NCBI GenBank assembly: GCA_034336665.1
Contig: CM067592.1
Span: 48,811,783-48,875,782 of the forward strand
Source: Luscinia megarhynchos
Taxonomy: Eukaryota > Chordata > Aves > Passeriformes > Turdidae
DNA length: 64,000 bases
Direction of reading: 5' to 3'
Shown: piece after piece, positions 33,035 through 45,979 of the stretch
Layout of the letters: each line of letters begins with the position of its first letter
Position numbering within the stretch: the first letter of the stretch is position 1
Translations under genes and position numbers: made by a program
The notes under the pieces: generated by a model
Databases searched by the model: none
Seen by the model: only the letters and a program-made list of their open reading frames with translations
Told to the model about the DNA's origin: nothing

Positions 33035-36000
33035 AAAAGAGCGGATGAAAACACTTGAACAGGCAGAAAAGATCAGCAGTGCACTTCAAGGACAGGCAGA
33101 AGATCTCTCCTGTTGTTTTTGGACTTAGAGTTAACTGCTTTTCCTAAGGCTAAGGTAGTGTTGCCAAGATAAGGATTGGAAATGGGGCAGAGAAAATTAG
33201 ATAAAATTTCCTTCAATCTCTTTCATATATTGATATGGCCCAAGAGAAGAAAACCAAATGAGAAAATATTTTCCTTGCACATCTGAGAATTTGTGAGCAA
33301 GTGTGAACCTTGTTATTTAGGCTTCTTAACTGATTCAAAATTCTAACCATGTCTGGTAATATGCATGAGTTTTTTTGTAGAGTCACATCATTTTAGCCTT
33401 ACTGTTCTGTGTCTTCAAAGTAAGAAATCTCAAGAAGATTCATCCTTTTCCTAGATTTTGTGCTGTGCTCATGAATTACCACTATAAACAAAGTCACAGG
33501 TATTTATGCAGTTGGTCTTTTAAGAACTTTCTTCTAATAACATTACTTTTTTCAGTTTTTCAAGAATGTTTCCTTCTGTTTTCATACCAGTTATTCCATA
33601 GAATGCATACTTTTTGAAACAAAAACCAACATATGCTTTTTTCCTTTAAAATGCCTGAAAAATGTCCTTTTTGACTAATACAGCTAATGTGCAGCTATTG
33701 AATTATTTTAATGGCATTTAAGGAATCGTAGAGGATGCCAAAGGTAAAATGCAGTATGAAAGCAGAGAATAGTAGAACATTTATCAGTAAGGACAGCCCT
33801 TGTGTGAAATAACATTGCTTTTTAATTAACCTATTAAAACATCCTAATCTTACTTTAAAATGTTTCCCCACTTTCTCTTGGTCTCAGAGGCAATCACACA
33901 GTTGTACGCCTGTGGATCATGGGAAGGTTCACTTTGAGGATGCTTTGGGGAAATTTAGCTTATATTAGCATGAGGATGTGGACAAAACCAGACAGCAAAC
34001 CATGGTCTGTGCTGCTATGTTTTTTTAGCATGGATGGACCTTCGTCCTGGCCTTTAACAACCTTAACAAACAAGCATCCCCCAGGATGACCTCTGAAAGG
34101 ATGTAGGCAAGGGTTGGCAGGACTGCTGCTTGGATCCACTCCTGCATTTCCTTACTGATCTTCAGGCACTGCTTTTAGATTCTTGCTTCACGTATTCATT
34201 TCATATTAAATGAACGGTGTGGGCGTTCCCCAGGAGTGCTAGGTCCTCAGGAATTCGTATTGACTTTGCCTGTTTCTCCTGTATAAAGTGGGCTGAGGGT
34301 TTAGCAGAAGTGCTCAACATCTCAGCAGCGGCCTTTGTGTCCACGTGAATGTGACATTTCTGTGAGATAAATTGTGACTCATCAATTGGGCAAAACTGGC
34401 CCATACCGGCGCTTTTGGAAAGAGCTGTTCTCATAGCGCTTCTAAGATACAGCAGACAGCATCCCTTACGTCTGACAGGGAGATCTCTGCCTAAGCAGTA
34501 AGAAAAGGCCGGTGAAATTGGAGGGATTGGAGTCGTGGTAGGGAGAGACTCGAAGAATGAGAAAAATGGGGAGGGGCTGACAGGCTTTCAGCAGGCTTGG
34601 TTAGGAGTCCTGGGACACAGCGTTTCATGTTTCTCCCTCAAATAGGTCTCTGTCACATCAGATACTCCCAGACATTCCTGCTTAAACTGGGACAAATCCC
34701 TATGCTTGCTCACAATGGAACTTGCCTTCCAGCACCTCCAGATGCTGTCTGTAAACACAGGACACCTTCATGAAGTGCAAATAACCAGTCTTCCCCTTGT
34801 GTGAGCATTTCTTTGGTAATTGTCCTTTAGAGTAAAATAGAATAGCTTTTCTTTTGACTCACCTACAGACGTGCTTATGCTCAACAGGGTGCAGTAATAC
34901 TCTCTGTCATTCCATTGTGAGAATGTGTGAAGTGTTGCCCAAGTCCTTCATCCTGATAAGCAGATTTGAAAAGTTAACAACGATGTGATAAATAGAAGGA
35001 ACTGGAGGACTTACGTGTCCATACTTTACAATTTGAAGTAGTTACTGCCCCTCCTAAACAGGTGGCTGAGGTGCTTGTAAAGCATTTCGCAGTCTCTGCC
35101 CTTTGTTAGCATGATGCCCCAAGGCCATCCTTAACCACAGAGCAGCTGCAGAGGAGACTGTCATTATTTATGTACAGCTCATTAGCTGCCCCTGCAGAAA
35201 AGGGTATGATCAAAACACATCCTGCCCCACTCTCCACAGTGAATGAACCATCTTAAAGGCATTGACTTTGTCTGCTGAGCCTGCTCTGCCTGTGAGCAAC
35301 ATGTCTTCTTTGTTCCAGTCACTTGGGCAGTACACCATCTCTCTGAGGGTGGATGTGCTCAGTGTTTGCCTTAGCTCGCTTAAGTCTCTTGAGCCCTTTC
35401 CACACTCAGGCACCCACAAAGAACCAGGATACTCTAAAATGTCTGTCAGAAAAACTTGTAAAACTCACAAACAGGTACAGTTCAGACCAAAAAAAAAATC
35501 ATAAAGTGGAATATGTTCCCCATTTTCTGTTTGGTTTTAACTTCAATTACACAACTGCAAATGCTTCTCTCCAGCTGTCTGGTTTCTTTAACACCTTAGT
35601 GGCAACTACATACCAAATCAATTTGATGTTAAAACTGAATATAATGAATGTTGTATCTTAATTAGTCATCTTGCTCCCTGTTTTCCTGCTTATACTCTCT
35701 TACAGTCTCTGAAGAGAAGTTGCTCTGTCTGTTCCCTTTTGACTCTTACACATCTGTGGTACTTGCCAAGTTTGAGCTTCTTCCCTCTGTTTTCATTATT
35801 TTGTTTAATTGCGGCCTCCAGAGGAATGCGGAGAAAGATGTCACCACCACATCCACAGCATCGTATTCTCCTGAAATTGTTGTGCAATGGAGTAAGATAT
35901 TAACCTAAGAGAAAGCACTGGAGGAGTCATTCTTGCAGCCTTTCTTCCCAGAAGATTTCCATGCTTAACCTACTAGAAATAAGGACATAAGCATGGAAAA

Positions 36001-36392
36001 GTGCTCCAGAAGAAGTTCAAACAGTGGCTTAGTTTCGTGTAATTCTATTTCTTGCTTTTTCTCACCAGCACCATTTGAAGGCAGATGTGCCATTGCCTAA
36101 CTAATAGAAAGGTGTTTCAATTAACTACACAAAGAAGCCTTGCACTAACCTTAAATTTCTTTTGCTGCACTTCATATAAAAAGCACAGGAGTAAAAGGAC
36201 CATTAAAAACAAGCCACAACTCTTAAAGAATAAATACAGATGGAAACACAAATACAGTTTGGGTAAGATTTCTGTCTGAGGCCTTTAGCACACATGAAAT
36301 GTTTGATGGTCCCTCAGAAAGGGGCTTGTTTCCTAAAATAGGAAGGGAGAAGCCATTGAAGAAACATCAAAAGCTGGGGAATAGCCCTTAAA
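33035..36392. other. Non-coding stretch, no gene seen
   Basis: AT-rich; CpG slightly more frequent around 34200-34560. The frames at 35262-35661 are short and unrecognised. Confidence 0.4.
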
Positions 36393-36468
36393 GTTGGCAG
36401 TGTTGGGTTAATGATTGGACTCAATGGTCTTGGAGATGTTTTCCAAACTGAATGGTTCTGTGGTCTCA
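36393..36468 (+). mobile_element. CR1 LINE 3'-end fragment (plus strand)
   Basis: GGCAGTGTTGGGTTAATGAT and GGACTCAATGGTCTTGGAGA, followed by TTTTCCAAACTGAATGGTTC and TGTGG, follow the CR1 3' end: the GTTGGACT-(C/T)-(G/A)ATGATCTT block, then TTTTCCAACC, then the terminal ATTCTGTG-type octamer. Only about 75 bases are legible. The element is 5'-truncated and several changes from its family consensus. Confidence 0.88.
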
Positions 36469-36673
36469 GAGAGGGAATATGGTGGCAGTCAGGTAATGTC
36501 TCTAGAGGTGCAGGTGGTTCCTTGCTGCTTGCTGTCATGTTCACAGACTGACATGGGTAACCTGACTTGGGTATTAAACCTCATTTCAGGGGATCTGCTT
36601 CCACCAGAGAACGGTCAAGCAACAAAAAATTTTCATTTCTCCCAGGCCACACGTGCAGCACCACTAACAAGAC

Positions 36674-37192
36674 ATGCTTCATATGAAGAACACCTTACTG
36701 GAAGCAGTGTTTGGGGTGTGTAGAAGAAAGCCAGTGACTTCCAGGCAGGGAACGGCAGTAGGTGAGGAAAGAGGGTGTGGAAGTGTTGCTGTGCCTTCAG
36801 GATGGTCTTTGCACACCTCTGTGCTGGGCTGTCCCTGCGTTCCCCCCAGCACTCTGGAACTGTCCCTGTGGAGCTCTGGGCGTGAGAAGGGCTCTTCACA
36901 TAAACCCCACGGAGGGAGAGGCTTTCTCCCTCCACAGTCATGCTGTCCTGTCTATGCTTGCAGGTTTGGCACTGGCGAATCTGTGTGTAAGAGCCCGGCG
37001 TTCAGGCTTTACAGGAGCGCAGATTGCGCGTCCCTTCACAAAGCTCATTCATATAAGCCATGTAGAAGTGAAAGCATGCCCCCCAAGCTGGGTCTATCCC
37101 GAGCATCCGAGAGACCAATTTCACAAGAGAAATACCTAGGTGGAGTTACATGCCGAGAAACTTGCTCAGGCTGCTACATTTATCTTGTTTAG
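36674..37192 (+). other. Longest non-repeat open frame, 172 codons, doubtful
   Basis: A plus-strand frame of 172 codons in a locally GC- and CpG-richer patch, overlapped by a 125-codon plus-strand frame in another frame. The peptide is Ser/Cys/Gly-rich and has no recognised domain, signal peptide or repeats. No promoter features or polyadenylation signal fit it. GC richness lowers stop frequency, so chance is the simpler reading. A lineage-specific exon or decayed retrocopy cannot be excluded. Confidence 0.08.
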
Positions 37193-38665
37193 ATGGTATT
37201 TTGTTTGGTGGTGCTCCTTAGAAACCATGTCCGCTTCCTTTCTGGCTTCACAAGGCACTCTTAAACAATGCTAATCAAAGAGTGTCAGGCTTTCCTTTTG
37301 AATGTCGCTTTTGACTCTTAAGAGGTGGGCTGCCACTCACAGCCAGCTCTCTGGCTGCGTACATCCAAAGGTGGTGAAGTTAGCCAGACATCTGTTTCCA
37401 CCGGCTTTGACTCTCACCTGTCCTTGGCTGTTGTTTGCAAATTACACGACATAGCAACTGTTGGTGTTTTGCTTTCCTTGACAGCAGCAGGAGCACGAAA
37501 CACCCTCTGCCTCTACAGGAGGGCAGATGTCTCTGATCTAGACTGAAGGAGCAACTCATAAAACTGCAATGCTGCATTTAAGATTAAGGAAGAGAAATCA
37601 GTGACTTGACTTTTTTTTCTCCTTTTTTTTTTTCTTTTCAATTTAAAACTAATTTAAAAACCCGTATTTACATCATTCTTTATCTGTGCTGAGTGATTAT
37701 TTCATTAGCTACCAGATTTTAAAATGCATGTGTTTGGTTTCAAATGAGTGTAGCCAAATGATCAGCTGCAGGTCTCTTGACTTTCATGGATTGATACTTC
37801 AGCGCTTGTTTATTCCTGCACCTTAAAAAATACCTTGAGGTGAAATGTCGGTGCTCTCCAAGCACAAGGGTTAGCTGCATATATAGCATCTCAAGTTTGG
37901 ATCTCATCTGCATGTAGGTGGCTGTCTGTGAAAGTTAGGTAAGATCAGTCTCTCTGTATAAATGGCTCTAACCTAGTGCATCGTCATTCTTTTTGTGTTT
38001 TGCCTCTTACTGTGAATGGCAGCTGCGAGTCTGCAAACAGCATCACACCTCAGCCCGAAACTCTTGAATGGACAGAAGCAATATCTTGAACTGAATCTAG
38101 GATTTTAGACTCATTTTTCAGCATCTCTTTTCACACGTGCTCTTAAGACATTACAAGACATAACGGACCTCAGTGAAGGGCACAGCTGGTGTCAGTCTTG
38201 AGCCAGAAGAGCATTTTTGACTGTGTAATGCATGGGCACTTCTCATATCCATACAACCCACCTAGCCAGATGGATGAAGGAGCTGGTGCAATAACCATAT
38301 GGCTACGAGTTCAATACCAGTAGCAGGTATTTTGTCTTACTGTGTGGTGCCTAATCAGTGTGGGCAAAAAACCAGCATGTAACAACTGATTCCAGAAAGG
38401 CACTATAGGATGGCAGTAGTCAGGGAATTAGTCCCACTGCTGAGTTTCTAGGTGGTTGCAATGACTGGAGTGCTTTCATCCTTGAAAATGCTCCATATCT
38501 TGAGTGAAACTCTGGCACAATAACAGCCTTTTTCCATCCTGGCGGGGGCAAAGCGACGTTTTGTACAAGCAACATGAAGTTGCTCTTAACAGTGCACCAG
38601 AAACCCACTTGTGGGTCCACATGGCAGGAATATATATTCTTCTGCACCAATACAGGTATACACAC
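37193..38665. other. Non-coding stretch, no gene seen
   Basis: There is a T-rich run near 37610-37640. Nothing else is recognised. Confidence 0.4.
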
Positions 38666-38684
38666 GTGTGTGTGTGTGTGTGTG
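38666..38684 (+). repeat. TG dinucleotide microsatellite
   Basis: Nineteen bases of alternating G and T, preceded by CACAC, so the block CACACGTGTG has a small palindrome at its left edge. Confidence 0.95.
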
Positions 38685-41600
38685 GTGTGAGCACTGAAAG
38701 ACATCTGTGTATGCAGCAAAGCAGCCTTCTAGCCCCCCCTTCCCCTCCCAAAGGTTATTTCCCCTAATTGTGCCCTGCAGCAGCAACATGTGACATAAGA
38801 GAACTGGGATAAGCTCGGCCTCTGCCTGGCCTGGGCAGACTCTTGTTAAGCACAGTTAACACCAGGAAGGGAAGACCTCAGTGACCATAAAGGAAATGCA
38901 GATTGTGCTGCATATTGGAAACGCTGCAAGTGCATGAAGTTACTGCGATGGTGTCACAGCGTCTGGCAGCAGATGGGAGCAGGGGACTCTGCACAGATGT
39001 CCATACTTATTGTCAGAGAAAGTCTTCTAGTAGAAAGCTTTCAGTGTCAGAAGAGTTCAAGAGGCAGCGCAGTTACTTTTCATTGCTTATATGTAAGTGT
39101 TGCTTTATTATAGCTAATTAATTAACAGAAAATGAGGGAATCTGTACAAATCCTGTTGCAAAATTTTACTGTCTTTAACGGGATTAGGCTGAAAGGGAGA
39201 AGAAAAGAAGCATTGTTTGGAAAATTAAGAGGAAAAGACCATGCCCTGAGGCAGCTGAGTGCTCTGCACATGATGGGAGGCCACTGTAGCTGAGATTTTA
39301 AAATGGGACAAGAATTTGTGAATTGATAAAAAATGAAGGAATGACTAGGGCAGGCTAAGGTAATGCTGAGCATTCATCAGAACTCTACAAAAAAATACAT
39401 GACACACCTGGAAGGATATTTGACCAAAATAAATGGAATATTTATTAATTGACATGACAAGTAAGAATTGGCACAGCTGGAATTATACTGGTGTTTCTCC
39501 TGCTGTTTTTTGCTTTTGTGAAGACCAAGCTACCAGGATCATGGTACAGTCCTTGTATCTCTTCTTACTGAGATGTATTTCTATGTGCAGCCCTGTCATG
39601 GGGTGAATTCATGGATCTCCGTTCTTCATCCGTCAGTGGTTTTGCAGTGTTCTTTATCTGAGGATACAGTGCCTGAATATGTCCTTTGGAGTCACAGATT
39701 GACTTCCAAAGACCTGAGCAGGGCACAGACCATTAGCTGTGAGAGTTCATTGCTGGAAGGTCAGAACCTAGGCAGTAAAAGTCAAAGTTTTGCAATGAAA
39801 TGAAAGATTTTCAGGTGGGAAGAAGCCTTGAAGGACTTAGGAGGGATGATACACTGCAAGTTCCTAAAATTTTTTGATTGAGTGGAGCTGGTCCACAGTC
39901 ACCACACTTAGCCAAGTTGCATTAAGAAACAGTTGTTTTTGTAGAAGGATGCAATATTTACCTACTCCAAGGAAAACCAGATGAGTTTCATGCTAATGTT
40001 TTAACTGGCAGCTTTTTCTCCAACGATTTTGTCATGCTGCACTTTATTTGGCACAAAAATGTACAGTAGTACTCCTATGGAATAAAGAAAATATAACAAA
40101 AGCTGTGATAAAACTGTGCCATATGGCTGGTGGACTTTCTCAGACAAGCTGCTGAACAGGAACATTTTCATGTGGCTGGAGCTGCTGGGGGCTTTCTAGT
40201 TGGGACTTTCTGTTTTTGTGCAAAAGTGGCGCATGTGAGACCTAGATGGAAGCTTTATGAGAAGCTCTAGGAGGGAGGTGAGACTTGAGAGAACAAAGAA
40301 GAGCAGAAGTTTTCCTCCATTCCATTTCGCCATAGCTGCGAAGAGTTTGTGCCAATAGGCACTGTTCTGCAGCACTGAGATCCGTGTACCCATGTAGGGG
40401 TAACCTCTGTCAAACCTTCACAAGGCTGTGCAGCCTTGAAATCAGCCTCTGAATGCCTCAGGTAGTGCCAGCAGAGCCCCAGCCGTGCTCAGGAGTGCAA
40501 AAGGGGTGCTGGCAGAGGGGCAGGGCGCAGCAGGGAAGGAGATGCGAGGAAGGATGGAGCTGGTAGGGCTGGGAGGTGGGGGCTAGGGCTCGTAGCAGGG
40601 TGTGGGATATGACACGTGTTTCAAAGAGGCCTGGATCCATATTTATGAAAATTATTTGTTGTATTCTAAAATTACTTGTGCCCAGGCAGTGCCATGGAGC
40701 TGACAGTCTGAGAGGTGACTGATTTTGTGGCTTTGGTGGTGCTGACTGCTCCAGTTAGAGCATGGTGCAAAGGGACAAGAGATTTTCTCCCTGAGTTCCT
40801 CACTGAGTTTCTGAAACTTTCTCTCATGTAAACAAAGTAGTTGTGTGAGCATCCTCAGTTTTTTTTTCCCTTCTGATGCCATTTCATGCAGAGGAAATGA
40901 GCTTGCAAGTGTTTAGCTTGGCACTGTAACTTTGGTAATCGTATCCAGGGCGTAGAGTAGCATGGGCTGGTGCTTAATCATTCACTCATTAGCTCAGTGT
41001 CGGTTGAGCTTGGAAGACAATTAGAGGGTAAGAAATTGTGTTGGGCCGTCTGAGAGGAGCAGGTGTAAGACAGTCCATGAAGGACGACATACTTTCTGTG
41101 TTTCTTGGTGCACTGACTCACTGCCATTTCAGCACAGCTGTTGCTGCTGCTACCAGTTTTGGAGAAGACGTTCATATTTTAAATGTCCATCTGCTAGCAG
41201 CTATTGTCATCTTTTAATTGGTATCATCCTGTCGGATGAGAGAAATACAATCGTAAGCGTTTTCTGCACTGCCACCGACTGCCAGCACTTCTGTGCCATG
41301 CACTTGTTTTGCCCATACACTTTCTGTATAAATACCTTCCTTATGTACCCAGGGGTTTCTCTGAGGGCTGACTTTCCTTATGCAGCAATACAAAGATGAT
41401 TTCTTCCCTCTTTGGCTATGATTACTTGCCAGTCAGGGCATTTCCAAACAGGATAGGGGAATGACTTGACATTGCAGTGAGTGCATGGGCAGCCAAGAGC
41501 TGAAAGACTGACATACATTTTGAGATTAAAAGAGCTTTACTTGTTTAGTCTAGAAAGTTGCAGACTGGTATGTATCAAAAATTTGTATGTGCATCAGGGA

Positions 41601-42088
41601 GGGAAACAACAAGAAGGGCAGCAGGTTACTAAATCAAATGGTCAGTACTGGAAAAAAAAACCAAACCAGATTATTACGTGTAGTCTAGAAACTAGAACTC
41701 AACTCCCTTGAGAATCAGACTAACACTGCCATGGACACAGTGGGGACAAATTTTCTTTGTTTGCTTGGGTTTTTTTTTAAGCCACAATTTAAATAATTTC
41801 ATGAAGATGATAAACTGTCATGCTCTCCTGCCATAACAGGTGATGGGACCAGATGACGTAGGAAATCTTATTTCCTTCTTCTGTCAGTGCATTTCATAAC
41901 ATGCATTTGTTAAAGTTCCTGAAGCAGTTTTGCAGTGGGGCCTAAGATAGTGCAAATGGAAAGCACATTTGTGGATTTGAACTGCACACAAGCGCTGCTT
42001 CAAACTGTAAGCTGAACAAATTTCACAGGATTAGGAGAGGGGATGCTGAGTTGATGGCTTGCTAGTTGACCACCCAGGGTAAGTATGA
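38685..42088. other. Non-coding stretch, no gene seen
   Basis: No recognised exon or element. Near 39806 the text CAGGTGGGAAGAAGCCTTGA weakly recalls a CR1 3' end but is too diverged to call. Confidence 0.4.
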
Positions 42089-42126
42089 TTTATGCTGTCA
42101 ATTTATGCTGTCAATTTATGCTGTGT
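42089..42126 (+). repeat. 13-bp tandem repeat, about 3 copies
   Basis: TTTATGCTGTCAA repeats with starts 13 bases apart (TATGCTGT at 42091, 42104 and 42117). The copies are identical where they overlap. Confidence 0.95.
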
Positions 42127-42216
42127 AATGTGTGTGTTTGTTCAGTTGGAATCTGAATTTAGATACAATTCACTCTTTCCTTTATTTTTATTGAGATTAC
42201 TCTTCAGCCATAACAT

Positions 42217-42242
42217 CAGCCAGCCAGCCAGCCAGCCAGCCA
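42217..42242 (+). repeat. CAGC tetranucleotide microsatellite
   Basis: About six and a half perfect CAGC units. Confidence 0.97.
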
Positions 42243-43770
42243 AACCCAGTGTGGCCAGGACAGAGGTGAGCAGGGTAGCAGCAGCTCCTTTGGCCTGGCT
42301 TGCCACTGCCCTGTGGCTGTGGCTGCCTGCCGTCCTTGCGACAGTATCAAAACAGCGCTAGCACCTTTCAAGTGCTGTTAGGCTAATGAAAAGCCTGTTT
42401 TTCCATGGTGACTTCCACATGATCCCAACTGCTGTCATCTAAGTGCTTGTGATAGTTTCTGCTAAACCACAAGAGGTTGCAGTTCCATGGTTAGTGCCTA
42501 ACTCCTTTCATAGAAAGCCCAGGGATACACTTGGCATATTACCTGGACAGGGACACCCTAAAAAAGCTGTAAAGAACTGTTAGGCAGTCACTCAGCATTT
42601 TCCAGGACAGACAATGTACATAAATCCCACTCTTATCTTCTGCTCCTGTTGTTTCTTCTACATTGGTTGTCTAAGGATAATCTCTCTCTCTTCCCCCCAC
42701 AGGAGTTTCAGTGAAGGTTCTAAGAGACTTTCCTCTTCTGCTATCATTTCAGCATTTTGTCATCTTTCCCATTTGTAAAAATGTTTGGCTTTTGATCTTT
42801 CAGAGGTTAAAAGGTGGTCAAGCAGCAGTTGTATCTGTTTGGAAAAGAATATGAGTGAGAATTTGGGATTTCCTGCTTAAGGAGAGCCATGTGAATACCA
42901 GTGAATGAGTGCAGTCTGAAGCTCCTTGCACTCTACAGCCAGATACCCACTTAAATTCCTTGTGTTGTGAGCCATGCCTTAGCAGCTAAAATAGAGAACC
43001 TAGAGTTAAACTGTGGCTTGCATAATGTCTTCTTCCCATGTTTTTGGTGGCAAGATTTGTTTGACAACATGCTAGGAAGCTGTTTTACATCTTCATGAAA
43101 CCAAGTAATTTAGGTACAATGTGAAGATCTCATTGATCATGCCTGAATATCATCACTAGTTGTTTGCAGTGCACAAATTGATGTATTCAAGGGAAGTTTT
43201 AGAATCAGTGAATGTTAAGATCTTAGCCTTCATGATCTCATGCATTCCTTCTGAAAAATACAGTCAAGAGTCACATTCATGGATAGCTGCTGACCATTTG
43301 GGACAAAATACCTTTTTACACCCTTTCTTACTGCTGTTCCTTTCAAACAGAAGGTAGAAAATTGTGCTCCGTTCTGTTTATCTGAATTAATCTTTCTAGA
43401 CAGTGTTAGTCCAGCCCATAGTTGCCTACATGTTTTGACTTTAAAATATTCTTTAAAAAGTCTTTTCCTTGTGATGAAACAAGTTTTTCTAAGTATTGAG
43501 AAAATTATTTAGTACTAGACAACTCTTTGCTTATGCTCTTATTGAAATACTCCTAATTTTGTTACTCCTTGGAGCATCTGGTACTAGTTGTTCTGGTCTA
43601 AACTAAACATTCTTGTTCTACCAGAGATGCCGCTTTTTTGTAAGGAAGGTGGACATTGAATAATATTAGCTGTGTGGTATCTGCAGAGGTTTACCACAAA
43701 ATGATGGAGGTGGGTTCCATAGGAAGAAAAAATTTACTTTATTAGACTAACTGAGGGAGAAAAAAACCCC
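42243..43770. other. Non-coding stretch with one strong acceptor-like site
   Basis: A very strong pyrimidine tract and AG (CTCTCTCTTCCCCCCACAG) ends at 42702, but no donor-bounded or conserved frame follows. GAG before GTGAGC at 42266 is a good donor with no clear exon in front of it. Nothing else is recognised. Confidence 0.35.
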
Positions 43771-43793
43771 AAACAAACAAAACAAAACAAACA
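43771..43793 (+). repeat. AAAC/AAAAC simple repeat
   Basis: AAAC and AAAAC units in an A-rich patch. This could be a simple repeat or an old A-tail. Confidence 0.85.
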
Positions 43794-44094
43794 ATCAAAA
43801 AAACTCCACCACCCAATGTTTTGGGCTCAGCATCCAATCACTAGCACACCTGCATAATACCACAAAGCAAGAGGAATTTTCTGGCTTTGTATTCTCCAGG
43901 TTTCACATACAGGGTCTGGACAAAACTTTGCTGCTTTTTTTCAAGCTTCTCCGTTTGCGTATGAAAATTTGCTTAGCCTTTGAGATGTATGATTGGAAAA
44001 GACAGGCTTCTCATGTTGCTGATACTGCATACTTTTGGTGTACTATCTGACATCCTGCATATATAGTCTGATGATAGAAATAGCTTTGAATCTG

Positions 44095-44155
44095 CTCTTT
44101 TGTATCACATATAAAATGGGGATTATGAAATGTTGTGCAACAGAAGAGGTAAGAT
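44095..44155 (-). mobile_element. MIR/CORE-SINE-like fragment (minus strand)
   Basis: CACATATAAAATGGGGATTA, followed after a short gap by AGAAGAGGTAAGATAAA, resembles the reversed MIR core (CCTCATCTGTAAAATGGGGATAAT). Diverged and partial. MIR-like SINEs of amniote age are known in birds. Confidence 0.5.
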
Positions 44156-45114
44156 AAACAAAATTATAGATTTAATTCAGGACATTTAGAGACTGGCTGC
44201 TTTAAAATTTCTATCTTACTTCTTTCCAACGTGGAGGCAGGAATGAAAAATGATAGTTTTAAACCTGTAGGAGAATTCTTACTCTAGGAATGGAAGAGCA
44301 GCAGTATAGTATCACTGCATACTAGAAATACTTGTCACTCCTACCTGAGGAGCTCACCAGGCTGATTTCTTGGGCCTTCTTGTTTAATTCTGCAGTTCTT
44401 GTTTTTGCAATAAAGTGCTCCTGACATTCAGTAATTACAGATGGATACTCGGCAGGATTAGACAGCTGAGTACTTTTGCCCAAGTTTCACATCATCAAAC
44501 CATGTGTTCTACAATTGTCAAACCTTGTGATTATTTCAAATCTTTGAGTGCTCATGGCCAAGACTGAGAGAGCCTCTGGCACCTGTGTGGCAGGGTCCTT
44601 TGCCAGCCAAACTATGTTCTGTAGCACAGGCACGAATTGTTCCCTTTTGTAAGGGAATAACAGAGCACAGTGATGCCTAATTTTCTGTGTTTGTACACGC
44701 ACATAGCATGGACAAAAACAAAGGCATTTCAGGAAATTTAAAAATCCCCTGTGTCAAATGGTGGCAGAGGAAGGGAAGCAGAGATCTTCCTCACACTTCT
44801 GGGATGTATCTGCAATATGCTCTACTGCATTGGCCATGGCATTTCAGTGGGGCACTGAGAGATCAGGAAAATGCAATGAAACATTTTAATGGGCAGTAAA
44901 ATGGGAAAAGAAAATTGAAAATCTTGGGTGCCTTTTCATCTTGGGTTCTTTGGGCGCCAGAAGAAAAATATACAATATGAATACTTACTTCATTCACTGA
45001 TATTATATGAGAGATTAGTTCTGAAGTCTTCAAAGAAGAAGATAAATTAGCAGATGTCCTCATAAACACACTCTGCATGCAACTCAAAATATGCTATAGG
45101 CACCTTTCTCATAA

Positions 45115-45200
45115 AAGACGCTGAGATTAAATGATTTTTTGCCAAGACGTCAGAGCCTGGGTTTGAAATTGATGTCATAAATTCCAGTCTAATATTTTAG
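45115..45200 (+). mobile_element. MIR/CORE-SINE-like fragment (plus strand)
   Basis: CTGAGATTAAATGATTTTTT, then GCCAAGACGTCAGAGCCTGG, then GTTTGAA and CCAGTCTAAT follow the order of MIR blocks: GAGGTTAAGTGACTTGCCCA, the gap, GAGCCTGGGTTTGAA, then the CAGTCTAGT end. Part of the central block is deleted. An old copy. Confidence 0.5.
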
Positions 45201-45589
45201 ACACATGCGTTTTTCACAGCAGGAGGTTTTATCTCTTTGATGTGGTGTCTCATCTTCCTTACTCATGGACAACTGGAAGACAAACAACTTTTCAGGCTTC
45301 ATCAGCTTAAATAAGGTTCTTAACCTTATCCTAAGGCTTTGTATTTATTGGGAAATAAAAGAAGGAGGAGTAGAAGGGCAGCACTAGTAAATCCTGTGCT
45401 GTCAGAGTCTCACAGGAAGTTGAATGACCCTTGCTTGAGAAACAAAAACCACAGAATGTGGGCGTGATATTTATTGGTACGTGCTTTGCATTCTCCTCCA
45501 AGGACAGATTGCATTTTGCATCACTGCTGTAAATCCTGCCTACCTTTTCCAAGAAGATTTCAACACTAACTCTTCTGACAGCAAGCCGC
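45201..45589. other. Non-coding stretch, no gene seen
   Basis: Nothing recognised. Confidence 0.4.
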
Positions 45590-45850
45590 TGGAGAGAAAC
45601 ACTGTGAGTGTTAGCATTTTGACTTCTGAGCCCTGGAAAGCTCTCCCCTGGTGTTAATGATTTTTGGTGAAAGGGAAGAATGATGGGCTTTCAGACACAG
45701 TGGGCATTCATTAGCATGTACTCTCTGTCAATGGACCCAGCTTGGAGGGCACAGTCATATCTCTGTGGCTTCCCTTTTACTGTGTCTGTTTGTTCAGTGT
45801 TTCTCTATAAAGACAAGCCAACAATTGCACAGACTTTCTGATCTTTGTAT
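45590..45850. promoter_or_regulatory. Possible conserved regulatory element
   Basis: A repeat-free block with dense developmental-type motifs: GTTAATGATTTTTGG, CATTCATTAGCATG (a POU/homeodomain-like core) and CTATAAAGACAAGCCAACAA. No coding potential. Judged only by motif density and sequence texture. Confidence 0.15.
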
Positions 45851-45943
45851 GTGAATGTTTATATTAACATCAGTGGCTCTGTGATCTCACTTAAAATTGA
45901 AGATGTTTTAGTAGTCCTTTTTTTTTTTCTTTCTGATTAAAAA

Positions 45944-45979
45944 GAAAGGGGGAAAAGCCTAGAATGAAAGGGGGAAAAG
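45944..45979 (+). repeat. 14-base direct duplication, spacing 22
   Basis: GAAAGGGGGAAAAG at 45944-45957 recurs at 45966-45979. A T-rich run ending CTTTCT lies just upstream and could pair with AGAAAG. Confidence 0.85.

Noticed and set aside
39806..39840. CR1 3' end
   Set aside because: Only a loose resemblance over about 25 bases without the terminal octamers.
42266..42271. Splice donor GAG before GTGAGC after the CAGC repeat
   Set aside because: No convincing acceptor and open frame in front of it. The supposed exon would be the microsatellite itself.
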